Counted from the first letter of the stretch, positions 26,509 to 36,255 are shown. The stretch is 64,000 nt of DNA from Serpentinicella alkaliphila (GCF_018141405.1 NZ_CP058648.1:2878502-2942501), one strand, 5' to 3'. Translations and numbers: made by a program. The notes: a model not told the origin generated them from the letters alone.

Positions 26509-27636
26509 TTAGAATACTTCTAACTCAGCAACAAACATTAAGAAGTTTGACAGACCATCTAGTTCAGTTACTACAACATCTCCGCCAGTTTCTTGTGATA
26601 AGTATTTTGTTATTGCAGCTTTGTCAAATTTCTCAATCTCACCTTTAGCATAAGCAATACCATATTCTACTCCAGCTCTTACCATCGCCATACTAGCTGG
26701 TGCTTTCCAAGTAGCCATTCTTCCGCTGTTTCCATTTTCATCTACTTTTGAATCGATTTGTTGCAACATATAAGCCACATCTCCAGCTTTATCAGCAGGG
26801 ATTTCGATTCCTAAAGCCCCTGGATAAGCATGGTATGGTGAAGGACAACATTGCTCAGTGAAAATTGCACCTTCACTTAAAATAGTACGAATCATTGGTT
26901 CCATCATAGCACAGTTAGTTCCAAAGAATACAGTATTCTTTCCATAAGTTGCTACTTGTCTTGGAATATCTTCTAAAATAAATTGTTGTGTTCCTGGAAT
27001 ACCAGCATCACCTGTAGGATCTGGAGCATTTACTTCAACAAATTTTAAACCTAAATTTTCTGCAGTTTGTTTTAAAATATCTCTACGTTGAGATAAAAGC
27101 TCATAAGACATATGTCTTGGGAAAGAATAGTGTACAAAAGTTTCTGCTCCCATTTTTTTCGCGTTTTCTACGATTGTTAAACCACGAGTTAATTGGTCAA
27201 CATCTAATACTACATCAGCACGAGCAGCTATTAAATCTGGATCTTCATGAGGATTACCTACTACGAACACAATATCATCTCTTGTTTCTTTTATTGTATC
27301 AATAGCTGCTGCTGTTCCTGGTACAGCTTGAACAACAACAATTGCTTTAACTTCTGGATCTGATGCTAAAGCAACAATTTGAGCTATAGTAGTTTCCTGC
27401 TCTTGCATAAATCTATCTGGATATGTAACGTGCTTGATCATATCAACACCATATCTAGCTATCATTTCTTCTGCTGCTCTAAACTCTTCTTCGTTTTGAG
27501 AAACAGTTGAAGTTACTAAACCAATTTTAAAACCTTCACTTGCATTTTGAGGTGTAGTTGCAGGTTTTTGACCGCAAGCAGCTAAACCAAGTACCATTAA
27601 ACAAATCATCATTAAAGCTAATAGCTTTCTAAACAT
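26509..27636 (-). CDS. Solute-binding lipoprotein of the ABC importer (DUF3798-like)
   Basis: This is a 375-residue lipoprotein: MFRKLLALMMICLMVLGLAAC signal, then FKIGLVTSTVSQNEEEFRAAEEMIARYG. The fold looks like a periplasmic-binding type I protein (KAIVVVQAVPG, IVFVVGNPHEDPDL, TVFFGTNCAMMEPMI, EQCCPSPYHAYPGALGIEI). I associate it with the DUF3798 family, common in anaerobic Firmicutes and of unknown ligand; that assignment is from memory. It is the first gene of the importer operon and has an unusually long leader. Confidence 0.8.
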   Translation of the reverse strand: MFRKLLALMMICLMVLGLAACGQKPATTPQNASEGFKIGLVTSTVSQNEEEFRAAEEMIARYGVDMIKHVTYPDRFMQEQETTIAQIVALASDPEVKAIVVVQAVPGTAAAIDTIKETRDDIVFVVGNPHEDPDLIAARADVVLDVDQLTRGLTIVENAKKMGAETFVHYSFPRHMSYELLSQRRDILKQTAENLGLKFVEVNAPDPTGDAGIPGTQQFILEDIPRQVATYGKNTVFFGTNCAMMEPMIRTILSEGAIFTEQCCPSPYHAYPGALGIEIPADKAGDVAYMLQQIDSKVDENGNSGRMATWKAPASMAMVRAGVEYGIAYAKGEIEKFDKAAITKYLSQETGGDVVVTELDGLSNFLMFVAELEVF

Positions 27637-27954
27637 AAAAATCTCCCCCTATTTTTTTAAATATATTTTTTCATGTTACCAAATAATATTCTCTTACCAC
27701 TCCCCTTAACTTTTTTTATAATTAAATAGCTTAATCTTTTATTTTTGCAATAAATTTTAAGCTAATTAAAAACATTTAGATATCTCATAATATTCAGTTA
27801 ATAATGAATATTATGAGATCATAAATTCCTCTAGCCCCTTATCCTACTCAATGCTCAAAGGCACCTATTATGCTGAGATTTATTGCAGTTACGCCATATG
27901 TGTAATTTTCATTCTTTTTAACTCATATGCAGCTTATATTAATTTGGACGTATA
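27637..27954 (-). promoter_or_regulatory. Long structured leader of the ABC importer
   Basis: About 320 bases separate a likely promoter from the start codon. The RNA contains a purine-rich block (GGATAAGGGGCTAGAGG), a preceding CATATG/CATATG pairing, and a perfect 14-base-pair stem at 27782-27819 (ATCTCATAATATTC with GAATATTATGAGAT) followed some bases later by a T run. No known riboswitch class is recognised. It could be an unassigned attenuator; this is inference. Confidence 0.4.
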
Positions 27955-27960
27955 CTGTTA

Positions 27961-27966
27961 ATTATA
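27961..27966 (-). promoter_or_regulatory. Extended -10 promoter of the ABC importer
   Basis: The minus strand reads TGCTATAAT, a consensus extended -10 hexamer. The -35 (TTCCTT) at 17 bases is poor, as is usual for extended -10 promoters. Confidence 0.5.
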
Positions 27967-28019
27967 GCATACGCTTACTTAAAAAGGAAGAATATCCATT
28001 TATACAATTTTTTTGCCTA

Positions 28020-28547
28020 TTTTTAGTTAGAATCTATTACTTTTTTTAATACTCTTGATATATTGAACCGAGATGGAATAGAAAATCTATCAATGAGAAC
28101 ACTTGCAAAGGAACTAAATATTAAAGCAGCATCCTTGTTGATTTGATAGCTGAACATATTAATCAATAAATATCTTTGCCTGAATCAATAGATGATCCAA
28201 AAGAAGTATTTACTACTCTAGCTTTAGAGATACGGAGAGTTTTATTAAAAACCAGAGATGCTGTTGAGATACTTGCACACTCTATCCCCAGTATTAATTC
28301 AATTAAATTCTTTATAGGGGCATTAATTATATGGGGTTTCTGATAAAAACTGTATAACTGCCAGAAATCTAGTAAACAACTATATTCTATCCTTTGTAGC
28401 TGACGAATTTCGTGCGACACATATTTCTCCCGAGGAAGTTGAACAGTTTGGATTTCTTTTTGGTGAACAATATGAAATAAATTTGGATTTGAACAACAGT
28501 TTTTATATGGATTAAGAGTATTGTTTGCAGATTTGTTGATTGACTAA
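28020..28547 (+). pseudogene. TetR-family regulator, inactivated
   Basis: Readable in pieces: TLDILNRDGIENLSMRTLAKELNIKAASL (first helices of a TetR DNA-binding domain), a gap where the recognition helix and the Y-x-H-F/L-x3-K segment should be, LIAEHIN, then DDPKEVFTTLALEIRRVLLKTRDAVEILAHS and FVADEFRATHISPEEVEQFGFLFGEQYEINLDL of the TetR C-terminal domain. Several stops and a short internal deletion break it. It lies tail-to-tail with wrbA on the opposite strand, whose ancestral regulator it may have been. Confidence 0.8.
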
Positions 28548-28593
28548 TAAAAAGGATATTATTTCTAAATACCATAAGAAATAATATCCTTTA
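28547..28593. terminator. Bidirectional terminator between tetR remnant and wrbA
   Basis: AAAGGATATTATTTCT pairs perfectly with AGAAATAATATCCTTT around a ten-base loop. A and T runs flank the stem, so it can serve both converging genes. Confidence 0.75.
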
Positions 28594-28716
28594 TTAATTT
28601 TGAACTAATATCATGTAGTATATCAAAAGCTGTTTTTATTACAAATATTCCTACTAGAATAACTATTCTCTTACTTTCAGCAAATCTTATCTATTATCTT
28701 GTTATGTATCTTTTTA

Positions 28717-29328
28717 CTATTGATTGCCTTTTTGTACCCATTGAGCTACTGTAACAGTACGTATTGCCTGATGTTTAACAGCTGACCGCACATCTTCAAT
28801 CATCTTGCCATCCTGACCAACAGTTACGCTTGTTCCATAAGGATTTCCACCAGCTCCGAAAATGGCTGAATCTGTGTAGCCAGGAGGTACTATAATTGCC
28901 CCCCAGTGACACATAACAGTATATAGTGATAAAATTGTTGCTTCCTGCCCCCCATGTGGATTTTGTGCAGAAGACATGGCGCTTACAACTTTATTTACAG
29001 TTTTGCCCCGTGCCCAAAGTCCGCCAGTTAAATCAATAAACTGTTTCATCTGAGATGACATAACGCCATACCTAGTTGGGGTACTAAAGATAATTGCATC
29101 TGCCCATTCTAAGTCATTTAGTGTTGCCACTGGAACCTCTTTTGTTTCCTCGACATGAGCTTTCCAAACGGGATTTTTTTCAATAGAAGATTGTGGAGCA
29201 AGTTCAGGTACCTTTAAAACCCTTACTTCAGCTCCGGCTTCTTTTGCTCCTTCTTCAGCCCATCTAGCTAATTGATAGTTTGTACCACCCATACTGTAAT
29301 AAACTACTGCCAATTTTACATTATCCAT
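28717..29328 (-). CDS. wrbA: NAD(P)H:quinone oxidoreductase WrbA (flavodoxin-like)
   Basis: This is a 203-residue flavoprotein. It has the flavodoxin phosphate loop YYSMGGTNYQLARW, the WrbA motifs IIFSTPTRYGVMSSQMKQF and DLTGGLWARGKTVNK, AMSSAQNPHGGQEATILSLY, and the late AGGNPYGTS. It carries out two-electron reduction of quinones, protecting against oxidative stress. It lies alone, with a dead tetR gene facing it. The ATG at 29328 follows a GGAGAGAAG site. Confidence 0.93.
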   Translation of the reverse strand: MDNVKLAVVYYSMGGTNYQLARWAEEGAKEAGAEVRVLKVPELAPQSSIEKNPVWKAHVEETKEVPVATLNDLEWADAIIFSTPTRYGVMSSQMKQFIDLTGGLWARGKTVNKVVSAMSSAQNPHGGQEATILSLYTVMCHWGAIIVPPGYTDSAIFGAGGNPYGTSVTVGQDGKMIEDVRSAVKHQAIRTVTVAQWVQKGNQ

Positions 29329-29744
29329 ATGCTTCTCTCTCCTTTTCTAAAGTTTTTAATACATATTATTTAAATACCAAAATCTTAATTCCTTCTTGTA
29401 TATCTTATACCTCTGTTTAATCAATTTAAACAAAACCTATTGGAACAGATTTTAAAATTATATAAACGTATTTAGCAACAAAAAATATAGTATTGTTTTT
29501 AAGAATCTCAATATTCCAATAATTTTAAAATGCCTCCTACAAATTTTATTTTCAAATATTTTCTAAGAAAAACTCTTATAAAAGATAAAGACAACCTATC
29601 TTCTGCAGTACATACTCTATTAAATTCGTTACAAATTTGATTTTTGTTCGTAATTTCTAAAGTAATTCTGATAATCTATATATTTATACTAAACTCATTA
29701 CTATAATGCTCACTATATTGAAACTACCAACCATTTTATTATTA

Positions 29745-30108
29745 TTTCTTTTAACATTCTGCAGTTTTCTTCAATCTCATACTTTTAAAAGTAGCAACCG
29801 CTCTATCTTTTTCTTTCCATGTCAGAATACTATAATCTTCCTATAACAGTCTTTGTTCTGGCTGTTTTTTTACCTTTGATCCCCTATGGAAAACACCTTG
29901 TATTTGCTTTTGTGGATTTAACCTCAGGGTAATCCAATCTAATCTCATTCCCTATACTACAATTGGGACAATTCCATTTTATTCCTTCTTTTATTTCTAT
30001 TCTTGAACTCATGATTATTTTACGTAAGAGTTCGATCTCATTTCTCATTGGGTGGCCCAATGAATCAAGAACCTCGGTTACATCCTTATTTAACTTGTTG
30101 CTTTCCAT
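29745..30108 (-). pseudogene. DUF1801 (YdhG-like) protein, inactivated
   Basis: The first part reads in frame (VTEVLDSLGHPMRNEIELLRKIIMSS, IKEGIKWNCPNCSIG) and stops early at 29884. After a frame change the DUF1801 C-terminal half is recognisable: VFHRGSKVKKQPEQRLL, a stop, then YSILTWKEKDRAVATFKSM. So the gene has an internal loss plus at least one nonsense codon. The intact family is small and cytoplasmic, of unclear role. Confidence 0.8.
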
Positions 30109-30247
30109 AAACTTAGCCTACTTTAAGTTTTGGGTTGATAAACTTTAGATTTCATATTTCTATGTTATCATCTTATTATTTCCTTAAACTTTTAAACAAA
30201 ATCTTATTTATATACCATATTGGCGAGTTAAGTTATATGGCCTAAAA

Positions 30248-30292
30248 AAAGAAACGGGGTACTATCTCTTAATCATTAAGATATAATACCCA
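30248..30292 (-). terminator. Terminator downstream of the small frameshifted gene
   Basis: The minus strand forms GGGTATTATATCTTA / TAAGAGATAGTACCCC around a short loop, followed by a T-rich run. Similar GGGTA...TACCC hairpins recur at 32385, 41812 and 51289. Confidence 0.7.
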
Positions 30293-30430
30293 ACGTCAGT
30301 TTGTACAAATACACTCTATACATATTAAGGTTTCATAATACTAATGTACTTGTGAACCTTAGATTAAATTTTTTTTATATAATAGATATAAGGGTGAAAT
30401 TGCCTTATTTACTATTTGTGGAACACCCTT

Positions 30431-30657
30431 TTATAATTTAGTTGCGAAGTTTTCCATCGCTTCATTTACTTCTTCAACTGCTTCAGGTTTTATTATTAAA
30501 TGCATTTAGGCATTATTTCCTGAAAGTATGTTAAATTAAATGTCCCTTCAGCTTGTCTTTTAAAACCATCCTCTAAAAGTACTATCGCTACTTCTTTTTT
30601 ATCATCCTGTACTCGTTCTATGAAAAAATTATAAAACAATTTTTGTCCTTGGTTCAT
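30431..30657 (-). pseudogene. Small conserved clostridial-type protein with a one-base deletion
   Basis: A start codon at 30657 opens MNQGQKLFYNFFIERVQDDKKEVAIVLLEDGFKRQ and runs to QEIMPK, where one A appears to be missing. Reading on in the next frame gives HLIIKPEAVEEVNEAMENFATKL and a stop at 30431. Restoring one base would give about 75 residues. I recall similar small proteins in Clostridia, without known function. A sequencing error would look the same. Confidence 0.65.
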
Positions 30658-30845
30658 TAATTAATGCTCCCTTCAATATTTACATCTATATTCTTAACAA
30701 AACTTCTTAAATCTATATCTCTATTCTCAATAAATTTTAATCATACTTATACTTCTACAAGTCGCTTATCTTCATATTCTCCTTGGTTCAACTAAGTCGC
30801 ATTTTCATTTATATGAACTTAAAATCCAATACATTAACTTTCCCA

Positions 30846-32120
30846 TTAATTATATTTAGAAACTAATTTTTCAAGATAAACTGATTTCATTTGATTGCTT
30901 GCCATAACTTTTTTAACAGGTGGAAGTTTTAATATTACAGATAAAACTGCTGCCATAGCTCTATGACTTCCAAAGGCCTGATTATCAAAAATTAGTTCTT
31001 GCAGCTTTCCTTTTTCTATTGCCATAAGTACAATTCTATGAACTGAGTTTACAGGAGTTATGATTTTTTCATTTCTTCGCTTTAAGGATATACTTTTCTT
31101 AGAACAGGCTCTTACACAAATACCACAACCTAAGCATATTTCTTCGTTAATTTTTACAGCTCTTTCATTTTTTGTTTTACTCTTAGTATTTAAAAATTCT
31201 ACAGCTTCTATTGGACATACTTTTAGGCACTTACCACATTGGATACAGCTATTTTCATCTATCTTAGGTATATACCCTGTTGTTTGAACAGGATGTAACA
31301 TGCCAAATTTTTTAGCCGCAATCATAGCCTCACAACAGCAGCCACAGCAGTTACATATAAATGTAACTCCCTGCCTTACATTTTCTCCACATTGAACTAG
31401 ATTACTCTCATATGCTTTGTGTAAGAGTTCAGTACATTCATTACGATCTACCCTTCTAGCATAATTATGATTTATCAACGAAGAGGCAGTATTATTAAAT
31501 GTCATGCATATGTCCATAGGAGCGTCACATTCTTTACCTACATGATGCATTTTATGTCTGCAGTAGCACATGCTAATACCAATATCACTAGCTTCATTAA
31601 TTATATGGCTTGCTCTTTCGAAATCTAAGATATGAACTTCATTATCTTTTGTTAGTACTTTTTCTTGAACAAAAACTCTTCCAAGTCTAGTTTCTGTACT
31701 TAAAAATAGTTCCTTCACAAAATCCTCTTCCACATTTAAATACTGATGAAATAGCTCTCCTAAAAGCTTTTGATCAATACCATTTTGTGTTCTCATCATC
31801 GAAAACTCAAAAAAACCTGCCATAGGTGGAGGTAAAACATATTTCTGAGTACCATTATGATTCATGTCTAAAAGAATTGCTCTGCTTGCTAATCTTTCTA
31901 AAACTTTTCCTGCTTCTCCTTCAGTAGTTTTCCATATTGCAGCTGCTGTTTTAATTGTAAAAGGTTTTATTGGTAATTGGGCTACATATGCTGCTTCCTT
32001 TTCGCTAAATAATAGTGTAAGTATTTTATATAGAGTCTCTGATGGTGGCGCTCCTTGTGGAAATTTGTTTAATCTTTCCTCTAAACTTTTATATGCAGAT
32101 TTTCCTACTATATGGGACAT
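30846..32120 (-). CDS. 4Fe-4S ferredoxin-domain protein
   Basis: This is a 424-residue cytoplasmic iron-sulfur protein. The N-terminal ~150 residues look like a winged-helix or helical module (FTIKTAAAIWKTTEGEAGKVLERLASRAILL). The middle has cysteine-rich ISMCYCRHKMHHVGKECDAP and FICNCCGCCCEAM. Two classical 4Fe-4S motifs follow, CIQCGKCLKVCP and CLGCGICVRACS. The family is widespread in anaerobes, often annotated as 4Fe-4S binding protein, with unknown partners. It stands alone between a decayed region and a membrane-protein gene. Confidence 0.88.
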   Translation of the reverse strand: MSHIVGKSAYKSLEERLNKFPQGAPPSETLYKILTLLFSEKEAAYVAQLPIKPFTIKTAAAIWKTTEGEAGKVLERLASRAILLDMNHNGTQKYVLPPPMAGFFEFSMMRTQNGIDQKLLGELFHQYLNVEEDFVKELFLSTETRLGRVFVQEKVLTKDNEVHILDFERASHIINEASDIGISMCYCRHKMHHVGKECDAPMDICMTFNNTASSLINHNYARRVDRNECTELLHKAYESNLVQCGENVRQGVTFICNCCGCCCEAMIAAKKFGMLHPVQTTGYIPKIDENSCIQCGKCLKVCPIEAVEFLNTKSKTKNERAVKINEEICLGCGICVRACSKKSISLKRRNEKIITPVNSVHRIVLMAIEKGKLQELIFDNQAFGSHRAMAAVLSVILKLPPVKKVMASNQMKSVYLEKLVSKYN

Positions 32121-32607
32121 TATTCATCACCACCTATAAGTATTATTTTTATTGTTTTTTCTGTTGGAGTTAATCAACTTTCCAACTTCTTTATTTTTAG
32201 GAGAGTTAACACTTTTATTTATAATTATACATACTGTAAAAACTTTATCTATTTTAGGAAACTGTATTTTGTATATGAAAATTTTTATAAAGGCTTTACA
32301 ATGATTAATTAGAATAAAATGGATACTCAAAAGCTTTTACCATTCTAAAACGGTTATTGTATAAGATAGGTCGACTAAAAAAGGTATTGCTCTTAGTATC
32401 ACTAATGAAAATTACGATCCCATACCCTACGTCTGGATAACATTTCAGTTTTTAACTGTATTTCGATTAAGCTTGTTTAAAGACTAATGGTAACTAATCA
32501 CAGAAATACCTTAAGACATATTTCTAAAAAAGGCCAGCCCCAAAGGTTTTCATTTCATTCTAATAACATTTCAATTTTAAAATACTTTAAAGTATTTTAA
32601 ATTTAGA
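32121..32607. other. Intergenic region without a gene
   Basis: No coding signal is supported. On the minus strand a hairpin of the GGGTAT...ATACC type ends in six T at about 32385-32437 and may terminate the downstream-facing YkvI-like gene. Otherwise it is featureless AT-rich DNA. Confidence 0.45.
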
Positions 32608-33684
32608 TTATTCCTCTAGACCCATATTGATTTTCTGTTGTAAAGATAAAAAATGCATTAAAATACCTATCATTGCAAAGAACCCAATATAGCCACAAAC
32701 AGGAAAAAATATTGCTATGAGGTTTTTAAATCCTGCAATGCTTCCTATGAAAGCCATTACAGCGACTATAGGTGTCAGCATGTATGTGTTAGTGTTCTTG
32801 ATCTTTTTAACACGGATAGTTACACCAAAAATACAAGATAATGCACTTCCGAACATTCCACAGAACAGTAGAATTGCATAAACCGTCCCCCATAAGGGAT
32901 GTATTTTTTCAGCTAGTGTGAGCATAGGAAGCTCAACGTCCGCCAATATGTTTTGATTAAATGTTAACGGAAGTAGGATACATACAAATACTATTATTAG
33001 TTGTACCGCCCCCTGAAAAATGCCTTTATCAATAGTTTTTTCTTCTTCTACATCTGTGGCAATTGGTACTAAAATGGAGATAGCTGCCATCATATTATAT
33101 GACACAAAGGCAATGGTTGAAAACAGCCAGTTTCCAAGCAAAGGATTTGCACCTGAAAAGGGTTGTGCAACTATATTTTTTCCCTCAAAATAAAAAAACG
33201 ATAAAATGCTAGAAATCAATGCCGCAACAATCAATAGTGGGACAGTAATACTAAAAGCAGTAAGTACACCTTTTGCTCCGTAAAGTGCTACTATTGCAAG
33301 ACAAATTGCCATCAGTGCATTTCCCAAAATTATAGGAATTCCAAACAATTGATATAATAAGGCCCCTGCCCCTGCTATCATAACAACTACAAGTCCAAAC
33401 AAGAAAATAATAAATACACCACCAAAAATTGCTCTAAGCCACGGATTTTCTTTTTCTACAATTATTTTATCAAACTCAGTGATACCTGTTCGTTTTGCAA
33501 TTTTCATAACAGAACAGCTAAATGTAAATAGCATTAAAATAGCAAAAAACATTCCTATTATTCCAAAACTTCCAAATACCGCAAAAAACTGCATTAATTC
33601 TTGCCCTGATACAAAACCAGCTCCTAAGAAGCTCCCCGTAAATGCCATTGCAATCTGACGTGAAGATATACTTTTTAAATTCAA
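32608..33684 (-). CDS. YkvI-like APC/LeuT-fold membrane protein
   Basis: This is a 358-residue protein with about ten transmembrane helices. It has an N-terminal FTGSFLGAGFVSGQELMQFF (an unwound-helix glycine-rich motif of LeuT-fold carriers) and STIAFVSYNMMAAISILVPIA in the middle. This matches the YkvI family of Firmicutes, predicted transporters of unknown substrate. The ATG at 33684 has a GGGAGGG site. Confidence 0.8.
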   Translation of the reverse strand: MNLKSISSRQIAMAFTGSFLGAGFVSGQELMQFFAVFGSFGIIGMFFAILMLFTFSCSVMKIAKRTGITEFDKIIVEKENPWLRAIFGGVFIIFLFGLVVVMIAGAGALLYQLFGIPIILGNALMAICLAIVALYGAKGVLTAFSITVPLLIVAALISSILSFFYFEGKNIVAQPFSGANPLLGNWLFSTIAFVSYNMMAAISILVPIATDVEEEKTIDKGIFQGAVQLIIVFVCILLPLTFNQNILADVELPMLTLAEKIHPLWGTVYAILLFCGMFGSALSCIFGVTIRVKKIKNTNTYMLTPIVAVMAFIGSIAGFKNLIAIFFPVCGYIGFFAMIGILMHFLSLQQKINMGLEE

Positions 33685-33824
33685 AATAATCCCTCCCTTT
33701 AGCTATTATTATTTGTGCATTACCGCTTTTCAACTATTTTTTATTATAACATATATTTTCCAGTTCATATTAGTAATAGATTTCAGTAGAATAACTTACC
33801 AATTTAGCAATGTAATTATTTTAA

Positions 33825-34643
33825 CTATCTAAATACTATTTGAGATAACTCTTCAATTACCTCAGTTGCTTTTTTTGGATTCTCCCTTACTAAGAGATGT
33901 GTACAATTCTCAAAGGGAACTATTTTCGAATCTGGTATTTTTGAATTTAAAAAACATGCTGTCTCTGGGGAATAAAGTGATTCATTGGTACCATAGGCGA
34001 TTACCGCAGGAATTGTTAATCTACCAAGTATTCCTCTATAATCATTACTGGCCATAGCAAGCCACATTGCATACAAAATATGAGGGGTGTTAGACATCGC
34101 CGTTTCTATTGAAGCAGACAACATATCATCTGTCATATATGGAGCTACTTTTTTGAAGAAAATTTCTAAAAAGTCTTTTAAATTATCGCACATAGTAGTT
34201 AAGTCAACCAGTGCATTTTCAATTTTATAATTCCCATTATATAGCCCTAAATTCCAAGTATCATCGTTTATAAATTTTGGGGTCATGTCAAATAGAATTA
34301 TCCCTTGAAGTTTTTCAACTCCGTAGATTTTAGCGTATTCAAAAATTGTTGATGCACCCATTGACCAACCTGCTAGGACTATATTTTCAAGTTTCAAATA
34401 ATCAATTAACTCCCTTAAATCAACTGCAAAACGATTAAGAGTAAGTCCTATTTCAGGCCGGTCTGATCTACCATGGCCTCTAAGATCATAGGCAATAACC
34501 TTATACTTTTTACTTAGGCCTTCAATTTGTGGATTGTAAACAGAATGTTCCTGAGACCAACCATGTATCAGTACTATAGGTTTCCCTTCGCCCTTAGCTT
34601 CGAAAAATATTTTTATGCCATCAGTTGTATTAAAGTATGTCAT
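33825..34643 (-). CDS. Alpha/beta hydrolase
   Basis: This is a 272-residue cytoplasmic hydrolase. The oxyanion region is IVLIHGWSQEHSVY, the nucleophile elbow is GWSMGAS (Ser in G-x-S-x-G), and the catalytic histidine is likely in CTHLLVREN. DLRGHGRSDRP is a common family motif. ATG 34643 preceded by AAAGGAG is preferred over the upstream TTG. Substrate unknown. Confidence 0.88.
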   Translation of the reverse strand: MTYFNTTDGIKIFFEAKGEGKPIVLIHGWSQEHSVYNPQIEGLSKKYKVIAYDLRGHGRSDRPEIGLTLNRFAVDLRELIDYLKLENIVLAGWSMGASTIFEYAKIYGVEKLQGIILFDMTPKFINDDTWNLGLYNGNYKIENALVDLTTMCDNLKDFLEIFFKKVAPYMTDDMLSASIETAMSNTPHILYAMWLAMASNDYRGILGRLTIPAVIAYGTNESLYSPETACFLNSKIPDSKIVPFENCTHLLVRENPKKATEVIEELSQIVFR

Positions 34644-34683
34644 TTTTTTGACTCCTTTCAAAATAAATCTTAGTTACTGATAC

Positions 34684-35229
34684 CTATATATTATTTTGAA
34701 GTTTACCAAAACATAGTCTGTCGTAGTATACATTTTCTATAAAATGATAATCTCTTATGCGACCTTCAAGACTAAATCCGTTCTTTTCCATAATTCTAAT
34801 TGAACCAATATTTCCGCTTACCACATGTGAATGGACTTTATGTAGTTTAAGTGACTCAAATAAATAATTAGTCATTATCCCCACAGTTTCTGTTCCATAA
34901 CTATTGCCCCAAAAATCTTTATGAAAAACATAACCAATTTCAGCATGCTTTGCCATGAAATCAAAATTAAAAACCATAGCATTTCCTATAATTTCCTTAG
35001 TTGATTTAAGAACTATTGAAGCGTACATATGAGTCCCTGCTACCTCACGTCTGATCATTTCTTTGACGTACTCCTGGGTTTCATCCAAGTTATTCATTAG
35101 ATTCCATCCAATAAAACGTGAAACATCTATGTCCGAAGCATACTTATGTATTTCTATACAATCACTTATCTCTAATTTCTTAAAATAGAAATTGTTACCT
35201 TCAAGTCTATGAAATAAACTTGCATTCAT
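34684..35229 (-). CDS. GNAT acetyltransferase (RimJ/RimL type)
   Basis: This 181-residue GNAT protein has the usual order: ISDCIEIHKYASDIDVSRFIGW, EIIGNAMVFNFD, AEIGYVFHKDFWGNSYGTETVGIMTNYLFE (motif A, acetyl-CoA pyrophosphate loop) and VHSHVVSGNIGSIRIMEKNGFSLEGRIRDY. It likely acetylates a protein N-terminus or a small amine. Start at 35229 is set by GGTGGG. It lies 40 bases upstream of the hydrolase gene and may form a two-gene unit with it. Confidence 0.9.
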   Translation of the reverse strand: MNASLFHRLEGNNFYFKKLEISDCIEIHKYASDIDVSRFIGWNLMNNLDETQEYVKEMIRREVAGTHMYASIVLKSTKEIIGNAMVFNFDFMAKHAEIGYVFHKDFWGNSYGTETVGIMTNYLFESLKLHKVHSHVVSGNIGSIRIMEKNGFSLEGRIRDYHFIENVYYDRLCFGKLQNNI

Positions 35230-35423
35230 TATATTTCCCACCTTTTGTCTCTATTTTATTACGTTCACCAATCTACTGTTTCAGTAGTAGTTCTACAACA
35301 ATTTCCTCCATCACAAATATACCTGATTTGAAAGCATAAGGTTATGCTTTCAGTTATTATAGCTGATTCCAATTGAATAAATTAGTTGCTACTTATCAAT
35401 ATATCTTTCAAGCTAAAAACATA

Positions 35424-35466
35424 AAAAATAAAAGTTTAGGATGCTTGTAAGCATACTTAACTTTTA
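35424..35466 (-). terminator. Terminator after the DUF2721 gene
   Basis: Minus-strand AAAAGTTAAGTATGCTT pairs with AAGCATCCTAAACTTTT (one mismatch region) over a three-base loop, followed by a T-rich run. Confidence 0.75.
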
Positions 35467-35473
35467 TTCTACC

Positions 35474-35887
35474 TTACTGTTCTTGGTTATCATTATCTTT
35501 TTTATCAAAATCCTGCAATTGAATATTTAATGCGTTAATGGATACCTGCAACTCTAGTATTAGAAATCCTAAAGAAATCAATAACAATACTAAACTTAAG
35601 CCAAATACTATATGGCCTAAAAAAATGGTTCTTGCATACATTAAAATCATACTCATTACACAAAAGAAAAAGCTTAAAGCACCGAATACTTGCATATTCC
35701 TTATGATTTTCATTCTACTTCTTAAATTGTCAATTTGCTCGCTTAAAATAGTATCTGGCGCTTGCCTATACTTTGTATGTAATTCTCTTATCAACTGTGC
35801 AAGGACAACAAATCTATTCGTATATGCCAACATGAGTAGGGATATTGCTGGAAACAATAAAGCTGGAGTTGTAAGCGTAAGTTCCAA
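35474..35887 (-). CDS. DUF2721 membrane protein
   Basis: This 137-residue membrane protein has three hydrophobic helices: one at the N-terminus (TTPALLFPAISLLMLAYTNRF) and two in the C-terminal half (MQVFGALSFFFCVMSMILMYA and IVFGLSLVLLLISLGFLILEL). The cytoplasmic loop AQLIRELHTKYRQ and the overall pattern fit DUF2721. It probably starts at a TTG after AAGGAG. Function unknown. Confidence 0.8.
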   Translation of the reverse strand: MELTLTTPALLFPAISLLMLAYTNRFVVLAQLIRELHTKYRQAPDTILSEQIDNLRSRMKIIRNMQVFGALSFFFCVMSMILMYARTIFLGHIVFGLSLVLLLISLGFLILELQVSINALNIQLQDFDKKDNDNQEQ

Positions 35888-36206
35888 AAATTCATCATCT
35901 CCTTATTAAATGATTATAAGAATATTATGTTATTTTAACACAAAGTCTAAGTGGACTTAACCTTATTATATCATAAAATAAGGATTTTTTAGAAAAAACA
36001 TCCATTAAACAAATAAAAAGTTGTTGTTTCATGCTTAGAATATAGCTATAATTTTCATAAAACTCAACCCATCTCTCAACAGACTCTAGCCTTCTGCTCA
36101 ATATATTCATAAGTATGCTTCTACTACACGTTAGCACCTATTGACAATTCTATCTTCGGAATAGATTTTTAAATTATATATATCTAAATAACAACCTTAT
36201 CTCACA

Positions 36207-36237
36207 GAACCGGACTTACGTTTGCCGTATCCGGCTC
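36207..36237 (-). ncRNA. Group II intron domain V
   Basis: A 31-base hairpin has an outer 8-base-pair stem, a two-base AG bulge on the 3' side and an inner 4-base-pair stem capped by GCAAA. It lies 19 bases after the reverse transcriptase stop codon, the expected place. Confidence 0.8.
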
Positions 36238-36255
36238 CTGAAATTTCTCTCCGAA

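Noticed and set aside
35925-36137. Possible 60-70 residue minus-strand gene between the DUF2721 gene and the intron
   Set aside because: No ribosome site, no recognisable motif, and its position beside the intron 3' end makes a chance frame or relic likelier.
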